A stretch of DNA of 64,000 bases from Caprimulgus europaeus (Eukaryota > Chordata > Aves > Caprimulgiformes > Caprimulgidae), in the NCBI GenBank assembly GCA_907165065.1, contig OU015534.1, positions 14,267,686 to 14,331,685 of the forward strand. Reading direction: 5' to 3'. The notes under the pieces are model-generated. The model worked only from the letters and a program-made list of their open reading frames with translations, made no database searches and was not told the DNA's origin. Shown here one piece after another: positions 22,301 to 34,690 of this stretch (its first letter is position 1; every line of letters begins with the position of its first letter). The translations under genes and the position numbers were made by a program.

Positions 22301-25300
22301 GTTGTGAGTACAATCCTTTCACAATCCCAGCCACCTTTCATCAGCCCAACTGGTAAACTCATGGCCCAGGGCAAGAGGAGGGTTGGCAGATCCATGGGTG
22401 GTGCCTTGTCCCTGCGTATGGCTGCACCCACACCTGGGCACACAACTGGCAGTGGACAGTTCGTTGGCAAATGATGATCCCCGTTTTTCTTTTTTTTTCC
22501 TCTGTGCATGATTTTTTCCAACAACAACCCATGATATTTATAAAATTTGATCACTTTCTGCAACTGTGTGAAAATGTCATCCTATCGATTACTCCTGGAC
22601 TGTTGATTGCAAGAATTCACTCAAAGGCTTAGTATTCTTCATTTATTATTTGAGTGGTGTGGTAAAGCTTCAGAGTCAAATAACATTTTTACTTTTCCCT
22701 GATTGATTAATTGACCTTTTAAAAACTTCTTAAAGCTTCTTTCCAAAACAAAATTTTGCACGAGGGATACAGAAGTTTCTTTCTTATGTCTTATCTGCTT
22801 AAGAGAGATGGCTGTGAAATAAGTTGTCAGGCCACACCAGAGGAAAATGTGGCATCTAACTATACATAAGAGCTCAGAAAGGAAAGAATGGTTAAAAAGA
22901 GCAGAAATCAAAATTTAGTAGAAAATAAGTTGTTTTGGCAAGAAAACAGACAATATAATTCAGAATTTATGTTATTGGAGCTACATTTTTTAAAAATAAG
23001 ATAAAGATATTTTTGATAGAACTGATTTAAAATAGGTCACCAAACATTTTGTAATTGTCCTTAAGCTCCCCTTTTTCTCTTTTTCTCCTTTCTTACATGA
23101 TGTTTCAACTTAACTGTAGAAAATAGTAGAAATCTTATGGAATTTATTCACAGATAAGTTGTATACTGGATCAGAATCCCTTTTTTTTTAATACTTCCAA
23201 CTAGCCATGAGCTAGTGATGAAGATCCATCTTCTGGATGTTATCTCGCATGTATGAGAGGTATATGCAAATATAGGCTTTCTGAGAAAACACCTCATTTT
23301 GCAGTCATGCTTGATGAGGTTGCTTGGTTAAAGATAACACATTATGAAAGGCAATTAATGAATTGGTCAGTATGTACCAAAAGCTTCTGTCCTTTTTTTG
23401 CATGCTACTTTCACATACCTAAAAAATTATCTTAAATGGATCTGCATGACTTGCTCACTGGTCTTAGGTTAGAAATCAAGGTGTTAGCATCCTGAAAATA
23501 ATTTATATCCTGGGACCCTCTACCTGATGTATTGCCTCTTTTCCTGTCCTGCTCTGACTCAGTGATAGTCAGAGAAGGCACTCAGGATGAATTGCTCACA
23601 ATAAAATAGAGACAGCTGGGAAAGTCTTGCCCTGTCTGGGGTAAGGTCTCAAACTCCTGCAATAGACACCCTTCCTTGGCTCAAAATAACCCACTTTGGG
23701 TCCCTCTGCACACACTGTTATGAAGAAATGCAAATCCTACAGTGATGATGGGATGTAAAGGTAGAGAGGATTTTTAAATGCAGGTTGGCTTAGTTCTTTC
23801 TTTGAAAACTTATTTAATGCAGTTGATAAGAAGGCTTATGGACATATTTTATTATTTAAATCTACATAAATAGCAAAGCAATTTATGATAAAGCATTACA
23901 AATCCCCAGAGTTCCCACTTACATTCCAGCTCTCACTGCTCTCACCATTTTCTAACTGCCTGGGGAAAAGCAAGTCTTGCCATATCAGTAATCTGACCAC
24001 AGAAAAATAACATCACTGTTTCTGACAACAAAAGCAGATTATCCTGTGACAAACCTGAATTATCTTTAAAATGCCAGACCAAGTTTTCACCACCTTAATA
24101 CATTAACTAGTGTAAATTCTTAGAAAGATAACTCAATTGGAGATATCCTATGTGTTGTTTACATTGCGGTGCACGTTCCTCCTATAGAAACCACTGCGTG
24201 CATTGACAAGGAAATCCTGAGAAACTAACTCTGGATCTAGTATACTATAAATGTTAAATCCTGTATGCAACAACTACTGACTTTTTGAAATCTCTGGAAA
24301 TATTTTTCCTTACTGCATGAAAGTTTTCTTGCCATATTTCTATGATAAATTCCTTCTAAGTTCAGAGGGTTAAATATAAAGGTTGATATGTATCTATTTA
24401 TGAGACCTTTCAATGCTACAAGAATATTGTTAATCACTCAGGTATGCTTAGTGGCAATCCAAGGTACTACAGAAGGTCATTAGAAGTAGTCTAACTTAAA
24501 AGCAGTTGCAAAAGCCACAAAAGTTAAGCCAGAAACAATATATGGCACTAATGTTTATAGTTTATAGTGCTGCAGTGAATTCCTAGGAAGAATATGTTAA
24601 AACTGTCAGTTTATATATTGCTCTGTTATTTTTCGGAATTTTCTGGTAAGAATTATCTAGGTCTTTGAGAAATCTTTGAAAAATAAACTATGAGATAGCA
24701 TAGGATTTTTTATATATTAATACCATACCATAAAAAAAAATATTTTCAGCATGTTAAAAATATTTTTTAAATTGTTCACTGTTGACCATTACTAAAACTT
24801 AGTTATTAAACTTCTTCAGTAATACAAAGGGAGGTAAAAAGCTGGATAATTCTATTTCTCAGAGATTCCTTGTTACAGAAGGCATACGCAGGACCCAGGT
24901 CTAATTTCCAGATGACTCAGTGGAAGCTAATGCAAATAGATACTACTTAAAAAAAAAAATGTGCTCTTGAGTTTGGTGTCACTAAGCCTCAGACTAAGAA
25001 AGAAATCAAGCTTTTGTCCCTGAAGATCTGATTAGGAGAAGGGAAGACTTACCACAGTATTCCCATTTTACATGTGAAAAATTGAAATCTAGGACTTATT
25101 CCTACATCATGTATCTTCATGGAAATGTTTCCCAGACCCTCTGGTAAACTGTTGCTGCTGCTATTTGAGATATCTGCTAGAGGATGCATTCATCAAGATA
25201 AATGAATTGTTATGTTTCTAGAGGTGTTTAGTTCTGCATATAAGAGACCATCTGTTTTCTGATAGATGTTTTTGCTCATATTTGTGGGCAAGTTATGGTT

Positions 25301-25766
25301 TCAAGCTTTGTGTCATTTTGTTTTTTAAAAATGTATTTAAATAATCATCATAACAAATTACTGCAACCCAAAAATGCAAAGCAATTTATTTAGTCCTTTT
25401 TTGTTGTTAATTATTTGAACGTTTTCAGTTGCTTAGCTCTGCAGGTTTCTGTTTGTTTTTTAATCATTTCCCACATTTTCGAGTGGAAAAGAAAGTATGC
25501 TATGTCTTTTCCAGAGCAGTCCATGAGCTCCCTCCCTGTGGTTATGTCTCCCTGTTAAGGGCTGTAACTTTGAAACACCCATGAAGTTCTTGCACATCAA
25601 AGTAGATTAGGAGTAGACACAAGGCATATGTTGCTGATGAACATGGAGCAGCCATTGAGAACAACAGTCACAGTGCAAGGATGACACCGAAGAAAACATA
25701 GAGGGGATAAGACCACCCAAATTTTCATGATGGATAGGAGAGGCTTCTTGACAATTTTTCTGTCAG
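19366..25766. other. Repeat-poor noncoding DNA with a few unexplained ORFs
   Basis: No gene supported. Protein-like minus-strand frames occur at 20574-20780, 20821-21005 and 22639-22911 but lack a consistent chain of splice sites. A GC-rich patch lies at about 22310-22490. A well-formed acceptor at about 23565 (CCTGTCCTGCTCTGACTCAG) leads into sequence closed in all frames. Confidence 0.45.
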
Positions 25767-25794
25767 GACACAGGGGTCCAGTAAGAAAAAAGCT
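25767..25794 (+). CDS. 28-bp candidate exon of plus-strand locus
   Basis: A very good acceptor (TTCTTGACAATTTTTCTGTCAG) and an AGCT|GTAAGT donor. In the frame that ends in phase 0 it reads TQGSSKKKA, a small basic peptide. That phase matches the first base of exon 38235-38283, 12.4 kb downstream. A second frame is also open and the exon is short, so support is modest. Confidence 0.25.
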
Positions 25795-28700
25795 GTAAGT
25801 TATTGCTGTTTGCTACATGAATGAACCACATTTTGCACAAAGGAGTTTAAGAATGACGTATTATGGCCATTGTTCCTACTTATTTAGGATTTCTTTTTAT
25901 GAGCAGCATAAGCACAAAATTAAAAAAAAACCAAACAAAAACAAACCCCAAACCAATTCATGAAATTAACTTTTCTCTGGTTAAGATTGCAACAGAATCA
26001 TATACCCTGCGGAGGGAGACCATCAGGGACTGTAATACCCAAGTAGTGAGAGACACATATCTATCACAAATGTCCGTTAGTTGATAGGAATTGCCACATG
26101 AGTATTAAGAAAATATCTTGTTTGGGAAATTACATTCAAGCAGCTCAATGCTAACAAAATCTGGTATTTTTACTTGTGTTAATTTTGATTAGCTAAAACA
26201 TTCCTTTTGTTTCTTAAAAAGATAGACATAATTCATAGGTAAATCAATCTTTTAGAATGGCTTTAATATTTATGAGTTCAAAATTTACAGTTTGAGAATG
26301 TCCTCTAATATGCTCTTTAAAATGAATATTTCAGCAAACATTCCTGTGAGAATAATAATCCAAAAGAACATTTGCAAAAAGTAAACATAAAAGGAGTAAA
26401 CACAGCCGAGTCAAGTTCTCCGTGAGCATGTTGTCAGTACTTATCAAACAAACAAAGAAACTTAGTTATTATAATTGCTTTTATTATTATAGCAAACATT
26501 TATGGAACTTTCCTAAGGTATTCTTCCAGGCCAATTTCTGCAATTTATCCTACCTAAATATGGGAAAATTTGGAAAAATTCAGGAACTTCTGTTTCTTTT
26601 GCTTTGTAACCAAATTCTACAAAATTTGAAAAACTTCTCTCTTTTAAGAGAATGTCACACTCCCACTTTGAACTTCAGCATTCAGAAATGCCTTGAAAAG
26701 GTATTTTTTCAGTGAGGTTCCATGCAAGGATCAGTATTTAAAAACTGACATTCCTGTATTTAAAAACTGACATTCCTGTCTTGTCACCCAGACTTTTCAG
26801 GAAAATATTGGTAGTATCCAAAACAATAACTAAATATGAATGCCTAAATCCAGGCTCACCAGGATTAAAGGCTGTATTGTAAAGCACATGCAAAGAGATG
26901 TAGTAGCTAAGGGAAAGATTTAACTCTGTCTTTAAACTTCTTGGTGTTCAGTTCTGCAATCTAAATCATACTCTTTGAAAACTCATTTAATTTGTTTCAG
27001 TGGATAATGACCATACATACATATTCTGTAATGCATTCCTTTCTTTGGACTTAAAATCTTATCTAATACGCTTGATATGAGGCAATCATGTGCACCAGAA
27101 CTTCTTTCCTTTTTACTTCCCAGTCCTCATTTCGTATATCTTCTTACGTTTGATTATATTTCAAACAGGCACAAATTCACAAAAACATGCAACTTACCTG
27201 TAAACACATTCCATTTTATTTATTTTCTTCTTTATTTCAATAGAAAGAATGTGGTACATGGAATATTTATTGGTTTTCACTGCTCCACGTGTTTTATGCC
27301 TGACAATAATAATGAGTTTTCAGCTGAGAAGTCCCTTTTCCTGTGTTTAGCTGTGTGTGCGCATGTGTGTGAGAGACAGACAGATAAAGAGATTTTATTT
27401 ACATACTATAATCTCGTCAGATATTCAACAAGGATAAAGTGTTGTGTGCTTATGGGAATAGAGCTGAAAAATCTTACTTACTGTAGTGGCAGATTTACTG
27501 AGAGCACTAAGAAGGTGGTGTACCTGAACTTTGCTACCCGCTTTCCTCCATCTCCTAACATTGTGGTGGCATTGCTCAATAATGATACAAAATACTTATG
27601 CAAATTACAAAGTATTTTTTTCATTTGCAGCTCAGACTCTCATGTTCTTAAAGCCCTCACAAAGTTCTCTCAAAATCCTCCCTCTAAAATGTTATTACAA
27701 TGCCGTGGTAGTGCTATGAAAACAGTAGGTACATGAGTCAATAATTATGTGAGGTGCTGGGATCTGTTCTTAGGACACAGCAGCTCGAACCTGTAGTCTT
27801 CCCAAACATCAGCACCACCAAGTAGGTCCAGAGTATTCTTGTACCTAGCTGGCCCTTGCATGTCAATCATATAAACTTAGTCCTCCCTAAGCTATTTTAG
27901 AGAATTCTAATTTTAAACTCAGTAAAGCAGTTAAATTTCTGGTTCTTATAGTTTGCTTTGCATATAGTCCTGAACCTCCAAGAAAACCTTCAGGGGCTGG
28001 TGATTGCTGTTCTTTGTAGGTCAACAGGACTCAAGAGTCTTCATTTTCAAGTGCAAGTGTTAAAGAGAAGTTTGTTCTAAACCCCAGGAGATTATTGAAT
28101 AGTGCTGAACATGCCAAAATGAAAAAGATCAAGATAAATAGCACAGCATTTACAGTTCACTGAAGCTAAGACAAAGCTCTCTGGAACAAATGCAATCCCC
28201 CAAAGTAGCAGACTTAGCCTCAATGGATTTAGGATGTCCAGATTACATTAAATATGTTATTTTCATACTCTTGGGAGATTCCTTAATAAATCTACTATGA
28301 CCATTCTTTCCATGGTGCATATAGTACAGGTCTTCAGAAAATTGGCTTGTAAACCCGAGTTTTCCTCTAGTCCACTACCCTTGAGAGTTCCTGTTTTCTT
28401 TTAGTGTGTGGCTGAATAACACTGGGCTACTAGGACTCATTAATTTGAGCTCTAATAAAGAGTAGCCCAACGTTTAAATGGCTTACAATCTCATAATGAT
28501 TTTTTTTTTTTTAATGAAAGTGATTTTTCATCAATCTTAAACTGTGCTAGATATAAAAAGTTCCTCAATTCAGTAATGATTTAAAAAAAAAAATCATTAC
28601 CATTTTTTGACCTTTAAAATAGAGTTCTTAAATCATATTGTGTAGATTAATTATTGGTATATATTGAAAACAACTTGTTTTGTGAATAGAAACTCAAATG

Positions 28701-30439
28701 TATGGCATGTGACAATAAGGATGCATGGCCCAATGAGTAAAATACAAACTGAATTATCCTATAGTGCAAAAGCTAACCAGAGAAAACACAATCATCTACA
28801 AATAGGATGTCATAAAAATATATATATATATATAAAATGAAGTATATAATCTCAGAATACGGAAAATAAGTGTAAGAGAAAACCACAACTAATTTTTCAC
28901 ATTTCAAAATGCCAACTACTTCCTTTTGATGAATTATAAGGTCCTGAAAAGATTTAAATTAAATTCCTTGGACAATTTCTGTGCTTATTAATGTAACATT
29001 TGGCTTATACCTGAAAAAAAAAGGGATTTCCTGAGTTCTAGTAATAAAAAAAGGAAAACCAACTTTAAAAATTGTTTCATAAGATTAAGAGAAACAATTA
29101 ATTAGTTTTTTGTTATTCCTAAAAACTAGTAGTTATTATTCTTTCATTATTGTAGTATACATCTTTTACTTCAAACAGAAGAAAACTGATTTTATTAACC
29201 TTTATTTTTCACCTTGTTTTCAAAGACATGTTCCACTATTTTTCTGAGAATTAACTATGCTAAATCAATTAGTTAGTATCAGTTCTTGGCATAACTTTTA
29301 CATAAAAGTTTGAGAGTTTTGTTTTGAAAGCAATTATGTTATAAATTTTCACAGATCCTTTAGGACTCTTGTTTAACAAATGTTTTGATAATGTAAAAGT
29401 AACTGCCTTTACTATTCACTCAGAGAAATCAACACTGTTATTATTAAAGAGCTAGTTTAAGTACAGGATAGAACTACAAAATTGGCCTCAGGTATTCAAC
29501 TACTGAGAAGGGAGTGCCAAAACAGAGATGTGCTGAGGGGAAATGCAAAGGCAGCTGCACTGGATGAGAAGGTGCTTTAAGATACAAAGACAGAAGTAAT
29601 GAAAAATGTTCAGTCCTGTAAATAGCTGAGGTGATGATTGAAAATTATTCTGGTGAGTGACTTTGGTCCCAAACATCCAGTTCAGATACTCCAAGGAGCA
29701 CAGTACAAATCTAACATTCAGAAGATCACAGAGGAAAACTGCCTCTTATGGAGCCAACAAGCATTTTGCAATGTGGTATTTTAACAGCTTGATAGTCTTC
29801 CGAAATCTTCCATTGGCTTCTACTATGACTAGTTACCCCAGTAAGACATTTCAATGAGCTGAACAATTAAGTTGTGCCCTAAACTATAATTTCTAATGTG
29901 GTGTATGGGAAACTATAATCCTACAACTGTGAAACTTCAATGTTAATAACTCTTAATAGGAATGTAATATCTCTATCCTTCTTTATCCAAGCTGCAGAAG
30001 CAGAAAATTGGAGGAACAGAAGTGTGTTTGCTTTGAAAAGGACTCATATTGGCATTTATAAATCTATAATATCAGATTTATTCTCTGTCTTTAGTTTAGC
30101 AAGGCTCAACAGAGTAGATTAGCTCCAGAAAAATGAAAGGCTTAAAGTATAATTAATGCATTAAAATCACTCCAAAATAGTCATTGACACGCAAGTATGT
30201 TTTATAATTTGGTTTGTGTATCCATACAAATTAAAGTACACAATTGTTCAGGATGTCTTTAAAAAAGCTAGACACAGCTCATGTTCCACTTCATCCTAAA
30301 AAAAAGGCACGTATAGAATTAAATGATGAATAATTTTGTGCTGCTCTCTGTGCAGAGAGAACATACATACCTGTAACTACTTACTTCCAGATCAGGAAAA
30401 CAATACTGTGTGTGCAATGCTAAGACCATAGAGGCAAGT
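25795..30439. other. Proposed intron of the plus-strand locus; a long unexplained ORF inside
   Basis: No supported gene. A 219-codon plus-strand ORF (27077-27736) stands out by length only; its composition is leucine-, phenylalanine- and cysteine-rich like translated AT-rich DNA. A tandem duplication lies at 26734-26779. Short TA repeats occur near 28819. Confidence 0.4.
26734..26779 (+). repeat. 22-bp tandem duplication
   Basis: Two adjacent perfect copies of a 22-bp unit (GTATTTAAAAACTGACATTC plus CT), followed by the first bases of a third. This looks like a recent slippage or repair duplication. Confidence 0.9.
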
Positions 30440-30780
30440 AAATCTAATAAAACAGTAGTAATGGGGGACTTCAACTGTCAGCATATAAACTGGTCATATG
30501 TCATATTGGGACGAGGTTTAGGAAGCAATTTCTTGACATTTTAAGCAATTGTTTCTTGGAACAGCTCGTTCTAGAGCACAGAAGGGGAGAGGTTATGGCC
30601 CTAAGTAACACACAGAGAGTTATTTCAAGAACTGTAACTAAGCCACTAAATAATAGTGCCCAAAACACAATTAGACTCAGATCCTTGCGGGAGGGATTGT
30701 ACAATAACCTGACATTAAACTTTAGAATGGAAAAAGTATTAAATATAGGAAAATCACTACAAAAAAAAACCCTACTAGAT
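30440..30780 (+). mobile_element. Degenerate CR1-like LINE ORF2 fragment (endonuclease part)
   Basis: The plus strand contains VVMGDFN at about 30455-30475, the characteristic strand of the endonuclease domain of CR1/L2-type non-LTR retrotransposons. After it come EQLVLEHRRGEVMAL-like residues and a TEGERL-like region in the order seen in CR1-family ORF2. Stops and frameshifts break the frame throughout, so it is an old inactive copy. Neither the 5' part nor the reverse transcriptase is present. Boundaries are approximate. Confidence 0.55.
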
Positions 30781-33700
30781 ATAGAACCTGCACTCCCCTA
30801 AAATAAAAGGCAAGCTAGAAAATTGCAACCCTGGAATCTGCAATGTGGCAGCTGCTTACCCACTTTAACTTAAGGATCTCTGAAGACACGTGGCCTTAAA
30901 CAAAATTGGAAGTGGGAAGGATTGGTACTACTAGAATGAAAGTCTCCTCTATTGCTGTGATAGCAAAGATGATATTTCTTAAGTGTTGACACAGCTACAT
31001 CCATTTTTAATTGTGGCACCAGATTATTCATAGATCTTTGTCCAAAATGTGAAACCACTACTCATTAGTAATTAATAATACATGTAGATCTGCACAATTG
31101 AATTTTACAGAGCATACATTCTATTTTTCTCATTAATAAGAAGTGGGATTTTTGACAGCCCTCACGACAGTTTAACTAAGTCTTCAGAAAAGCTGTGAAA
31201 TTTTGTTATTTATTTCAGTTTGAGCAGATTTAGTACAGTGCTGAAGAGTTTTCTGAATCCCATGTGAAACATTTTTAAGGGTTTTATTTGAATTCTAGTT
31301 CTTACAACCAAAGAACACTGAAAATCAAATGCTTAAGATTTTTTATGAAGGCTATCATTACAACTAGACATCTTTTATCATTGACTAAAAGTAGGAAAGT
31401 AAGGGGAGGAAGACGTACAGATTATGTGGTTTGAGAGTTCTGATTTGTTACTTTTTGTTGAAAATAAGACTGCTTGTTTTATGATGACTAATACATATCA
31501 TGTGTTTCTAGTTTTCTATCTTCATCACAATTCACTTGCATTCTAAAAAACAGAAGAGTTTTTAAACTTTCTTATGAGATAACAAACATGAGCAGAATAA
31601 TAACGGCAAGAAATCAACAGAACTCTCTTTTACTTTTCTGATTTTTTTCTAAAAATTCCCATGACCCACATTTTCTGTCTAACATTTGTGCTGTATTATT
31701 CACTGGTTCCTAATTGCTTACATCCTTTTCTGAGAAGCTTGTAGCTTGGTACCTGCATTTCACTTTCCACTTAAAGTTTAGTATCCAGATCCTGGTATGG
31801 GTCATTTTATCCTTTTTTATTTACTATTCTTTCTATAACCTATGACATTCCTAATAAATATACACTTGAATGATGAGTAGTTCTGCAGCATAAAAGAAGG
31901 CACTTTCAAGGTAGTGCTTTTATACCTTTCTTGCTAAGTTCCTTTTGTGATCTCTTTTGTCAACTAAAGAAAACATTTTAACTGCAAATAGTGCCACTAA
32001 ATTTCTGGGGTAAGTAATAGGTTACAGATCCTATCCACTTGATATGACAAATTATTGGTTACCTGCTAGCATCTGAGAGCTCAAAAATATTTCCATCAAA
32101 ACAATTCTCCTCTTCACAGCTGCTCAAACAGAAAGCAAAACAAACCTATAAAATGAGATTGTGAAAAAACAGCAGAAAAGTCAGCTCATTACTCTGCTAA
32201 TACTTTATTAATATTGTTCTCCTGAATTTCATCATAATGCAGTACCATACTGCTTTGAAATGTCTACAGTATATGCTGTATGAAAAGGAAGTAATATATA
32301 ACATATCAACGGTAGAATACAGGCAAAGGAAACCATCCATCTATGTCTCAAAGTACAGATTCCTTGACCTCTTGAACACTTCATAACTAGTGGTAGGTGA
32401 TGGTTATCTATTGGGAATGCTGGAAAGTTGCTTCAGCTCCTGTATTAATATTTCCTCTACAGCCTGAGAAGACAGACAAAATCGAAGCAAGAAAAGATTG
32501 CATCAAGTATTCACCTTTAATCCTATATCAAGGTCTTTTTGAGAAACATATTTTCAAACTAATTATTTTTTCCTGGGTTAGAAAAAGTACTTCTTCTGCT
32601 ATTTGGACATGAAAAGGTACAAGAAATATGACTCAGAGCAAACAAAAATATATCCTTTATATATACACAAATTCAAAAGTATAACTTTCATATTCATAAA
32701 CACTGAGGTAATGACACCTCTGATTTACCTGTACGTCATATGTTTACAACTATAAAACACCCTGAAATTGGCCTATTACACATTTTTATTTGCTCCATTT
32801 TCTTTAAATTACATAAAAGGAAGTTGGTTGCAATTTTAATATTGCAAAACCACAGTGTTTGACTAGATATATATTTTTTCCCATATTGCACCAGCACATA
32901 CATTGTTTATTAAATCAAATATCTCTATTAGGTTAAGGGTTTAAACATTTGTTTCATGAAGAACTGTTAAATATACAAGTCAGGCTTGCATGTGCAGGTC
33001 TAGAACGTATAAAATTAAGTATGATATATTAAAAAAGGGATATATTAAAATAAAAGGCACAGAATACTTTATATATATAAAACATTTCAAGAAAAAGCAT
33101 ACAACACAACTGATTATTCCAAGGATGTGCTCTGAGAAAGCAATGAGTGTTCTGGCAACTACAAAAGATCTTTGAACAGCTCAACTGAATTTTTAACTTG
33201 TAGACAATGTGGATAACATTTTTCAGGATCATGATCTCAGATATACGAGAGCTGGACTCATGGAAGCTAATTGAAATTCATTTCTTCTACCTACCTATAC
33301 AGAAGCAATATGGTGTGTATTTAAGGTTAAATGAATGATCACTTGAAGTCCATAGCAGTTCACTCGTTTAAAAATGATGCTAAGCTTTGTAAAAATTGTA
33401 CAGCACAAGCGAAATCTATAGTGCAGCCTAAAGATAAAGCATTCATGCTTTCATTTCTTAAAACAACTGAACTTCAAACATTTATGTTTAAAAGGTTTAT
33501 ATTAGGTATCTTCATCAGGAAAATATAGCAGATGACCAGGAGGCCAGTTAGGTGAGAGATCAGTGTCTGATGAAGAGCTGTTGAAGGAGGACAGGGGACA
33601 TGCCCAGGCAAGGAGACTGTAGATTTAAGAAGGAGGAAGATACATGAGAACTCCAAAGTGTAGAACAGTCTTGAAAAACAGACTACAGCTCAGTTGAAAA

Positions 33701-34369
33701 TGTGGGATTATGTATCAGAAAAACTGGAAAATAAAGTCAAAGGAAAGAGTCGATGACATCAGTAGGTAGAACAGAGCTACAAAAACCATCAAAATTTAAG
33801 GGATGAAGGAATAATGGTTCTGCTTTAGGGCTGATCAGCCTTTAACAGTCCTAAGGACAAGAAGATTAACACAACCAGCAGTTGCAGTTTCTACAGAGAC
33901 AGACATTTCTGACCTGGGGTCATGTCTTCTCAGAAATACCCTTCAATCCCAAATCTATATCATACCACTCTTTCTAGGTCCTTGCTGCCACTAGTGGAGC
34001 TCAGCCATATTTATTACTATCCTAGTTTTTCAGCTATGTTTGAAAAGATCCACTGTTGTCATAAGAGACCTTAGCAGCAGGTGATGTGGAAGTTTGAACC
34101 AGGTTGTCAGAGTATCTCTTGCCTACAACCATTAGAATATATTTTCTTGCTAAATCAGGATTGTAGTCTAGGTTACCTGTAGTCTGCTGTAATAAGGGTA
34201 GGTAAAACCTAAATAACCAAACATATATCTGGTTCCACACTAATGAGATGCTGGGCAATCTATCCTAACATTTACCTCACTATTCTTACTTTTCAAAAAT
34301 TCTCACTAATATACAACTTGAATCATCTTTAATGAAATTTAAATTCCTTATTTCTTTTTCTACCCATCA
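30781..34369. other. Noncoding DNA in the proposed intron
   Basis: AT-rich with no supported exon. A 40-bp segment ending at a GTAAGT donor near 32012 has a good pyrimidine tract but cannot be separated from chance. Confidence 0.45.
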
Positions 34370-34690
34370 CAAACATGGACAACAGATTGTTCCCTGCATT
34401 TTTGCAGCAGCTTTCTATATATCTGGAGCCTGTTATCTTGTCACACTCAGTCCTCTCATCCTTAGGTTAAGCAGTCCTGTTCATTCACTGTGTTCTCCAA
34501 GGTCATGTTTTATAAACATCTGAGACTTCTTGTTATAATCCTCTGACTAGCTCTAATTGGTCTGCATTTTTAGGAAGTATGGTATGTAAAGCTGGATCTA
34601 ATATTATAGCTATAGACCACAAGCTGAGGAGTACTGCTCTAACAAGGAAGAACAAGGGGTTACCTCACATGAAGCAATTAAATAAAGTGT
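34370..34690 (-). mobile_element. Old CR1/L3-like LINE 3' fragment, antisense
   Basis: The plus strand follows the order of a LINE 3' region known from old amniote CR1-type elements, in reverse orientation: GGTCATGTTTTATAAAC, then TCTAATTGGTCTGCAT, GGAAGTATGGTATGTAAAGC, TGGATCTAATATTATAGCTA and GCTGAGGAGTACTGCTCTA. Divergence is high and there are no target-site duplications. This is recognition from memory of repeat families; a RepeatMasker run with the avian/amniote library would settle the subfamily. Confidence 0.5.

Noticed and set aside
23565..23642. Strong acceptor and GTAAGG donor on the plus strand
   Set aside because: All three frames contain stops within the segment; at most a noncoding exon.
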